A stretch of DNA of 64,000 nucleotides from Harmothoe impar. Its lineage: Eukaryota > Annelida > Polychaeta > Phyllodocida > Polynoidae. Made by a program: the position numbers and the translations under genes. Every line of letters starts with the position of its first letter. Within the stretch, counting starts at the first letter, position 1. Below are positions 55,901 to 64,000 of this stretch, one piece after another. Below the pieces are notes generated by a model. That model searched no databases, was not told the origin of the DNA, and saw only the letters and a program-made list of their open reading frames with translations. Location: the NCBI GenBank assembly GCA_947462335.1, contig OX381714.1, positions 19,626,618 to 19,690,617 on the forward strand, in the 5' to 3' direction.

Positions 55901-58900
55901 ACACATTATTATGATTTATGATACCTTGAAATGATATAGCAATCAGAGAGGCTCTACATCTTATACAGAGATGGTTACATTATCAGAATCAGATTGGCAT
56001 GCCACAGAGACCAGCTGCCATAGTGTATTGAGGCCTGCCATAGGTATCCAGTAGACAACATCCACTTCATGCACAGAAAGCATTCATCATGGCATGGATT
56101 CAGCCTCCTCCAGTACACTAAGGGTGGTGAGGGCTGGGTGTGAGGCGTGGGAAGACAGGGGGTGGTTATGAGGACCATGATACTCTACCCCTCTACCTTC
56201 TCCAGTACATGTACACATTCTGCAGTAGGTGGTCAATGATGCCTAGCCTTAGTTACCCCATGCCGCATATACATTACCTATCTTAGTCGGTGACTAAATT
56301 TATTGGATTTCCGTCTGTGTGTCTGTCTGCCCCTATCTCTGCTCTCCTTTCCCCACTCTCCCCTCTCACTCATTCACTCTATCTTGACCACTAGTAGTGT
56401 TTCTATTGTCTTCCTTCCCTTCTACCTCCATTCCATCATTCATTCTCCCTGGACACTCAAGGCACCTCTCACAAGGGCGCATGCCAGTAAGTGACACTCA
56501 TGGCATGAGCTGCTCTTTGAGTTGTGAGTGGCTTTGTGAGCAGGCCTTGAGCTTCCAGGTCTTACAAAAGAGGTCTTGACAAACCTGCCATGTCTGCCCT
56601 TCACTGCCTTGCACCTGGACTGATTTGTTGAGACAACTTCCTCTTCAACATATATTCAACACACTACAGCACAGACCTAAGATTTGTGAATGCAACCTTG
56701 ACTGGTAACCCTATCCCATTCATTGACATTTACGTATAACAGGCACTATATCACTTCCTTAGGTTAGAAAGGACTACCTTAATAATTATCTTATAGCATC
56801 TAGTGCCATCCCTTATAGGTTTAAACTACCATTTAGACCTCTGCTAATATATCATACTATGGCGTATGGGTAGAGCATAGTGCTATGAGTCTGGCTGATG
56901 CAAGGATTACAAATTGGACAAGAACATGCAACCTTCAGGGTAGGGTCTCTAAGAGCTATGTCTAAAGAAGGCCGTGAGAGAGTTACTTCAGTCCTGGAAA
57001 ATCGCTAGATGCTGCATTATTTATCTGGAACATTGGCAGCAAAGTAGTGCAGGTAGCACTATATTCCAGACACAATTTTAGCAATTCGTCTACCTCTAAT
57101 ATGTGTCAGTAATATTGAAATACTGGTGTGATATGCACAGGCTTGATTTTGAATTTGTTAGTAATCCAGTTGGTTACAAAATTCAGTCTCCTGCTCTCTG
57201 GAGTATTTCGCCAGACAGTCTTAATCTTGGAAATAAAGCCAATGCTTTGTATCACTGCTAAGCCCTGTGCTGGCTGTTTCCCATTTCCAATTTTCCAGAC
57301 ATCAATTCTTAAGTACAAGTGAAGCATAGGGCCATTAAGGGTAATAACAAGCACAGACCATTTGCTCTCTAGGAACCCTGCATTTACATAAACTGAACCC
57401 GTGCATCCATCATGGTCTTGCTTAACACTGATTACCACCTCACACACCATAGCTATAGGTGGTATACCATGTCCATGCTTCAAAACTATAGGCCATGAGG
57501 TACAGTGGGAAAGTCTCCTTCTTAGGAGGTGTAAAAGCTTCTTGTTCATGTTTGGTTCGTTAGGAAATCTGGTCATAATGGACCGTCATTCTATCAATCA
57601 TTTTAGGGCGTAGCTAAATTAGGGTATGGACTTCTCAGGTAAAAAAAAGAGAAAAATTAAATCTAATGCCATTCTCTTTGATTTGTTAAATAGATAGTCG
57701 CTTCCTTTTACCTCTCAAATAACAAAATCCCTGTAATGATTTGTAATTATAGTAGATGGTTGGTGGATGGTTAAAGGCACCAGTCTGAGAGAGTCCCCAT
57801 ACTCAACAACGCCATGTAAAAGAAACACTCCATGCAATAGTGCTGGATATTCAAAAGCACCCTGTTTTTACACTTTTAGTGGTGGAACTAAGTTGGCAAG
57901 CTGTGGATTAAGTGGCAACCGTCTGGGGAGGAGGGAGTTTCCAAGCATAAGGATGAGGTTAAAACTGGCATTTCACAGTTAATTGAAAGTAGCAGGCCTT
58001 TTGAAACCATCGTCAATATTTCCCTTGACTTACTTCAGAGTACTTTTGCACACATATGTGTTCTTGTGTTATCGTTTACTTTTTGATTTATCTAATTGTG
58101 TATATTGATTTGCCCATTGAATTTCCAAAATAAGGATAGCATAATGTAGGTGTAGTATCAGGCACATCTACCCTTGGTGAACCTGCAATGTTTGTAACAG
58201 ATGCTAACTCGTTTTCACACATAGTTCCTGTACATGACCCCACCCCCTCTCTGCCGTCACTTGCCGTCTCACATTGAGCAAACATTAGTATTAAAGGTGG
58301 AAAGGTTAGCATGATGTCATGGCTCAATAGACATGTCAAATTAAAAGGATTAAAAAGTTGTTGTGCACCGCTCATAGAGAACAAGATTAGCTAGGTGGAC
58401 AAAGGCACCTAAGGAATTTAATATAACAACCTCACACGATGGAATGTATGGTCTGGAACCCTTTAGTCCACTAAGCTCACAATATCAACTTATAACGTGA
58501 TAATCTGGGATGGTGCCAATTAGACTGACATTTCTTATCCATGGTGACTAAAATTGAGATGATGTATTGAAATTGAAAATGATGAATCTGCATCATTGGG
58601 AAATAATTGCCTGGTTCGCCCCTCAGTGGGTTGTGTGAACAGTTGTGCATGCTTAGAGGAGAACACCCCCACTCCAACCCATCACATAGGCACATCCAAT
58701 TGTTGTCCTACTCCCTACTGTGTTTAATACCAAATAAATTGTAGGTTGTTAAGTCTCCCTAGTAGAGGTAATATGCCTTTAGTAGAAGCACAGTATGTGT
58801 GACATGTATGACCTACGAGTGCGTTTCAAAGATACCCACACTCTCAAATAGACCATATATAGTAGAAAACTTCTTTTCATGGAGAAGTATTTTTACACTA

Positions 58901-59155
58901 TGGTTTTTAAATTCAGGCAGGAAAAGTTGTTATGCATAAACTAGATGGCACTTTGATCTCATACTACATTAGATCAAACAACATTTGTCTCCATCTCTTT
59001 GATCAATACATTAAGTATCATACCCTCTGAGAGCTATGCTGATCATCCTTCTCTCATTACACTCCCCATGTGTCTCTCCACAACAAGCAAAATTCTATAG
59101 CTACGCAGGTATGACTATACACTGATACTACACCATCCCTACATTCTAGTCGGTC
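52916..59155. repeat. Tandem unit IV, most complete copy
   Basis: Blocks: a 52916-53110, b 53395-53640, c 54935-55095, d 55375-55620, e 56025-56275, f 56485-56650, g 56868-56955, h 57000-57050, i 57215-57450, j 58570-58860. It is free of large insertions and so serves as the internal reference for the others. The unit is 6.2-6.3 kb. No complete gene is visible. Confidence 0.7.
57277..57447 (-). pseudogene. Block i, possible CBM2-like remnant (unit IV)
   Basis: Here the minus strand is open through both parts: VCEVVISVKQDHDGCTGSVY, then KWSVLVITLNGP and VWKIGNG, within a frame of 156 codons (57106-57576). The first Trp of the pattern is His in this copy. Openness seems due to a one-base loss relative to units II and III. 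The CBM2 similarity is tentative; no glycosidase domain is seen nearby. Confidence 0.3.
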
Positions 59156-59950
59156 CTCTGCCCCATCAGTGCCCATCTCATTAGAGCCGTCCTACTCAAT
59201 CAAATGCATCGACCCAGCCTAGAGAGCTAACCCAATGCTGCAGTGTCACGCCTACGTCCTGTGTTAAACATGGAGATTGATTTAATCATCAATCACACAA
59301 ACCCACTTCTATTTGAACTTTTCACACCTAGGGTTAAGTGGCCTGTTTCTGTTGCAAATGGCAGCAAGCGCAGTATAGAGTACAATAATCATCAATTCAG
59401 CTAATTTGCCAGTGGTCAATGGATATAATCTCCATTTTATTCTGATTAGAAATTTACTACCAAAGTTTGCGTTTACTTACTGAGTGAGATGTTCCTGATG
59501 CTTTAACAAATCTAAATGATCTAGCAAGTGTTACAAAGCATATCCCGAGCTAATCATGGCATCGTTATGATATAACATGGTGGAACACCAAAATATGCTT
59601 GCTATGGCCTATGACTGATGTGGATGCTGTTGTATGACTACCTCACACTCACATTATTTTCTTATTCTATTGAGAAGAGAGATCACTAATGGGATTGGAT
59701 CTGTCATATTGACAGGATGATAGTGCCTGTGAGGGTAAGTGGATGGTCAGTGACATGTGTACTTGCTTTGGATGATGGATGCAGACATGATTCATGCCAC
59801 TCTGAGGTTTCATGAAATGACATATCAACTCTTTGAAGAGAAGTTTTAGGGTAATTTGACAGGTGGGCAAAAGGCAAGTTCAATGTATTGTAGTATAAAG
59901 ATAATCGGCCATGAGAGAATTGTGATTCCTGCAACTGGAATGCTCATCAG
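59156..59950. repeat. Tandem unit V, partial: blocks a and b
   Basis: Block a at 59156-59350 (GAGCCGTCCTACTCAATC, CACAAACCCACTTC, GGTTAAGTGGCCTGT) and block b at 59690-59850 (TCATGAAATGACATATCAAC, TCTTTGAAGAG). Similarity to the array ends after this, so the array stops or is disrupted here. Confidence 0.6.
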
Positions 59951-60234
59951 AACAGAACAGATCATTGATACTAAATAAAACAGATGCAGACTCATGATGA
60001 TACATCAAACCAGCTCCCCCAGCAGGAGAGGAGATTTTTGCTATTTGTAGGCACTGTTGGGGTTTCCATATCCTACTGTCCCAAATGGAGAATACCCAGG
60101 CAGCTACTATAGTAAATGCTTCCAGAGCTCATTTGTCCCTCTGTATCGCAACCTTACTTGCTACTACCCCTGCAATGCCATCCTTCTCAGCTCCTGGAGA
60201 TCCTGGCAGGTGGCTCTGAATGCCACTTCAGAAG

Positions 60235-60475
60235 GGCACTAGCCCTTTAAAGGTGGCATGGTGCTTTAGAGTGAGATCCTGTGATGCATACCCTGGCAAA
60301 TCATTCACCAGTGCTACATACACACAATATGCCCACCCTTTCGGAGTGTTTCAAGCCCATGGTATCTGCTTGAATACACTCCCCGAGAGATTCTCATGAG
60401 GACTGTATTCATGCATCATGCCGACAAAGGGCATACTATGATTTAAGCAGTATGCATCCGTTAAAGGACTGAATT
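60235..60475. mobile_element. MITE-like palindromic element
   Basis: Starts near CTAGCCCTTTAAAGGTGGCA and ends with GCATCCGTTAAAGGACTG. The interior GTATTCATGCATCATGCCGA matches the family at 7614 and 11255. Confidence 0.5.
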
Positions 60476-60479
60476 AAAA

Positions 60480-62788
60480 AAGAGAACACCCATTTCTAGC
60501 CATCAGGTGGATGTAGGTGGTCATTGGTCAGCTTCTATTGAACATCAAGGCAAAGTTATATTGAATCAACGCCACCACTGCCACATGCGAAGACAGGCCA
60601 ATGTAGGGTGAGGGTTCTGCATACAGGGGTCAAGGACAGATATAGGGGTCAGGAATGTGATTGATCTTGGCTGGGCTAGATAGGATACTAGGGATGCATA
60701 GCAGAAATTTCAATAGAGATACATCCTAATGATCAAGTTTTCAAGTTTGCTTGATGTGGGTTTATTAACAATAAACATAACTGATAGTCTCCTATTCAAA
60801 TCAAACTTATTACATGAATATTGAGTGACTTTGTGGATTTATTTAGCCAACCAATTAAAGTACTACCATCATCAAGATTATAGAAAAGAGTTGTTTTTTC
60901 AACATGAGTACCTGAGTTACATGAGAAATCTAAAAAAAGTTACATATAAAATCTTATGATGTCCTAAAATAATCTATAAGACAAACACAATATATTCCCA
61001 CTAAATAACCAGCCCAGCTTGCTGCCATTGATACCTTACTTATTTTCCCAGGGCTCTGAGCCCTTGGACAGGAAGAGCCTAGCTGCCCTAAATCCAATAC
61101 ACAAATCTACCACCTCCCTTCCCCACAGCCCTGATATAGTTCTGACAAGAATTCACCGTCCAACACTCAGCACTTCATGTTCCTATTGCATTGCCTTGAG
61201 GTATATCATACATGTCTGTACATGGATGGCTGATATCACTTAGCGGTTCTCTAGTCCAATTCATCTGGCAATAAAGTGAATTATAATCATGATGTGTTTG
61301 ACCACACAACTAGCAACAGTTGTATAATAAGGCATGACAATAGTTACATCTATCTGCAAAGGACCCATTTCCCCTTTTACATATCATTTGAAATGAACTA
61401 AACAGTACAGACTTACTTTGCACAGTGCAAACCATTGATAAATGTTCTTCCAATGACATTGTGTCCATCCCTCGGTCACAGTACTCAACCATACTTAATT
61501 CCCATAGCAAAGAGAGACAGGGAGAAATAATGCTTTTGAGCTGTTCCCTACCTCTCCAATCGAACCCCCTCCCCTTCTTAACCATCTCAGGATCACATAG
61601 TACTTTAACTGCTCCGTGAAAAGGCATCTTATGCCCATACTCCTATCATCTACTCTACAGATGCAGGCTGGGCAAAAGGGGAAAGAATATCCAATAACAT
61701 GGCGTGTCAATGGCCCTTGGAGGGTTAGAGATGGAAGGAGGGGTTTAAGGTGTGTGTACACAGCAGAGAGCTGGTGAGCCCAGGACAAGATGGGGGAGTC
61801 TGGTCACTGGAAATCACATGGGTCTTAACAGGAATTACCCTAGGGCAACGTCAGTTGTAATCCAAACTGTTTGGTTGGTGATTGTGTCCCCACTACTAAG
61901 ATCTTTTTGAAGGCTTTTCCTCCCTGGAATTTATCAGAAACTCCTCTTGTTCTGAGGGATATGCATATGTTACAATATTTGTGCAGAGTATGTCCCCAGA
62001 CCTGCAGGTCTGGGAAACAGGCCTGTTTGTATCAGACCAGTATAGTATTGAATTGAATTGACAATGACCTTCATGCCTTTATACTTCTATTACTTTTTCA
62101 CTGTGTTCATTTCTAAATACTTCTTTACAATAACTAAATTATTACTTCTGCTTTCAGGTGAGTACATAAAACGTCACATTGAAATGTTGCAGAGGGTTCT
62201 ACAGATTAGGTAGGATTGTGTAAGTTATGTCCTACTTCTCAAGAGAGGGAATTTCGATGAATTTCACAAAGGTTCAGCAGTCAAATTGAAGCATGAAAAT
62301 GATACAACCAATTTGAAACAAAAACAAGAAAAACACCAGTTTGTAGATCATGTACAGGACAGGTATACATAGTTATAATTGGAGCCTTGGTTAGTTGTTG
62401 GAATAGGCTGCTACTGTGGGCCATGGCCCATGCACCATGGTATGATGAGGCAATGGGAGTTGGGGGATGAGGTCTGTGTCTAAGTGGTCCTTTGTACCAT
62501 GGACAGGAGGAGGTAATAATTGGTACACATGCACCACACCATAACCAGCATCAGTGGTAGAGGGGCAGAGGCAGTGGTGACAAATCAGGCTAGACCGAAC
62601 CTACTCTGACACATTACTTGTGCTTCTGTCTCAGTGTCTAGACCACCAGCCCTGTAAGTCAACAGTCCTCCGGACAGTGCAGCAGATTAGACATCATTCT
62701 GTAGTGTACAGCCTCACCATACAGGTTTAATATCTAATGCTTGTAGTTGTACAATGGCTCCCACTTGTGATTGAATGTGTTATCTGTG
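60480..62788. other. Non-coding interval
   Basis: Only short frames without recognisable domains. No tandem-unit block, transposon end or RNA gene was identified. Confidence 0.45.
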
Positions 62789-63299
62789 ACACAACAGGGG
62801 AAAACGTACCATTACGGGGATTTAGTGTCATAAACAGCCACTAGGTGGCCACCAGTGCAGCAATCTATTATCCTAGTGACTTACTATGGAACTTATGATA
62901 ACTTCCCCTTGCCCGATTTTGACAATCATGATCTCAAATTGATCACCATGACCTTCTCTTCCCATCAAAGTTAAAGATATATCTGTGTGTTTATCTAACT
63001 CTGACTAGATAACAGCTTTCTTAAAGATTTAAATGTAATATCATGGAGAATATTCTGCATTCCCACTCAGTAGCACTAGCAATGTCGGGATAACACAGAG
63101 ACAGGTTCATATTTGTTGCTAAGAAAAGCTCTTGACAATTATTTTGGGGCTAGGATTGCCAGAATCATGGAGGGAGAAGTGTCTAAACGTTCCATGATAA
63201 GTTAGTAGGGTAATGTCATACTGTTGCATGGGTAGTGGCCACCTAGTGGCTGTCTATGACACTAAATCCCTGTAATGGTACGTTTTCCCCTGTTGTGTC
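62789..63299. mobile_element. MITE with about 64-bp TIRs
   Basis: The left arm GACACAACAGGGGAAAACGT...GGTGGCCACC (62789-62856) and the right arm (63236-63299) are inverted copies with few differences. The interior of about 380 bp has no ORF. The target duplication could not be determined. Confidence 0.75.
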
Positions 63300-64000
63300 T
63301 AATCATCAGTCTCCTTTTTGTGGATAGTTTCTAAAGTCTCTTCATTATAGAAGGATACTCAACCCAATAGGAACTCATTACTTGAGTATTAAAAGTAAGG
63401 CTAAGATTATAATATATTTACGAAATTTAGCATAACATAGATGTAGACTTTTTTGGTAAAGGTTATCAGTACTATTAGTTAGCACAATATATCACAAACC
63501 CACTATAAATAGCTACCAGCTCATGGTTGCATTACCTTGCTATCCTGCATGCAAACATGGGGGGATTCATACCAGTAAGGTTCTCTCATACATTGTGCTA
63601 ACCCCTAAGGATACAACAGAGACATCTACCTAATGGGCCTTAGTGGGTTGGAGGAGTACAAAACCTTAGAATGATCTGCGCGACTAATACTCCACTCTGA
63701 GGGATTTCATGTGGTGGCTATACCACCATGGAGCACTAGACTATAGAGACCAGGTTAGAGTAGGTATAAAATGTCTGGGTGATCTAGTATTAAGGCAGTG
63801 ACTGTCGTATTATAGCTTCATGCACTCTCCCCTCTCCTCTACTAAATCTGGTTAGACGAGACATACTCTCGCCAGCTATGTTATTTTCTTTTCCCTACTT
63901 GAAGGGTAATTTGCTAGCACTAAGGGTACTGCTTGGCAAAGGTGAACTTCTAGGATACAGCCATGTAACATACTGCCATTGGGAGATCCTCAAGGATCCT
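63300..64000. other. Non-coding interval at window end
   Basis: No gene, repeat or regulatory element recognised. Confidence 0.4.

Overview
This is eukaryotic, probably marine-invertebrate, genomic DNA. The reasons are GT-AG introns, a metazoan-type Ty3/gypsy element, a Crypton tyrosine-recombinase gene, terminal-inverted-repeat (TIR) transposons and small non-autonomous elements (MITEs). The window holds no operons, no bacterial gene organisation and no single-copy cellular gene that I can name. I cannot assign a species from sequence alone.

From about 9 kb to 60 kb the backbone is a head-to-tail array of diverged copies of a unit about 6.3 kb long. Conserved blocks recur in the same order and orientation: block a near 42.9, 50.35, 52.93 and 59.17 kb; block c near 11.97, 44.6 and 54.95 kb; block e near 13.2, 45.5 and 56.1 kb; block f near 17.2, 46.3 and 56.5 kb; block i near 18.65, 48.7, 51.8 and 57.3 kb; block j near 19.8, 49.8, 52.4 and 58.7 kb. 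One block can be read on the minus strand as a decayed, CBM2-like carbohydrate-binding segment (low confidence). Because sister copies of the unit act as empty sites, the ends and target duplications of several insertions can be read off within the window.

Insertions in the array, left to right. (1) A 1.9-kb TIR element with TA target duplication at 9291-11183, carrying three tRNA-like modules; a second, inverted copy lies at 46675-48582. (2) A Crypton-type tyrosine-recombinase element at about 13484-16954, flanked by 10-bp direct repeats. It has a three-exon gene with one frameshift, a 20-bp subterminal array at its left end and a 174-bp palindrome at its right end. (3) A TIR element at 20675-42841, 22.2 kb in all and about 9.2 kb without its nested insert. 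It has roughly 50-bp TIRs, a 2-bp AG target duplication, ATCATGAT-rich arrays and an apparently intact four-exon gene of about 802 aa with DUF7869/DDE-like motifs. (4) Nested inside (3), a 13.0-kb Ty3/gypsy retrotransposon at 29351-42350 on the minus strand, with LTRs that differ at one base in 484. (5) A foldback MITE at 45587-45874.

The Ty3/gypsy element is complete. In sense order it has 5' LTR, tRNA-His-type primer site, gag with CCHC knuckle, a textbook -1 frameshift signal (GGGAAAT, 5-nt spacer, perfect 10-bp hairpin), pol (protease, RT, RNase H, integrase), an extra 1069-aa ORF3 with two C2H2-like fingers behind its own TATA/NRF1-like promoter, polypurine tract and 3' LTR. All its coding frames are open.

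The left 9 kb holds a 146-bp tandem repeat rich in RFX X-box and octamer-like words, a duplicated segment of about 0.55 kb, and otherwise unremarkable non-coding DNA. The right 4 kb holds two MITE-like elements and no recognisable gene.
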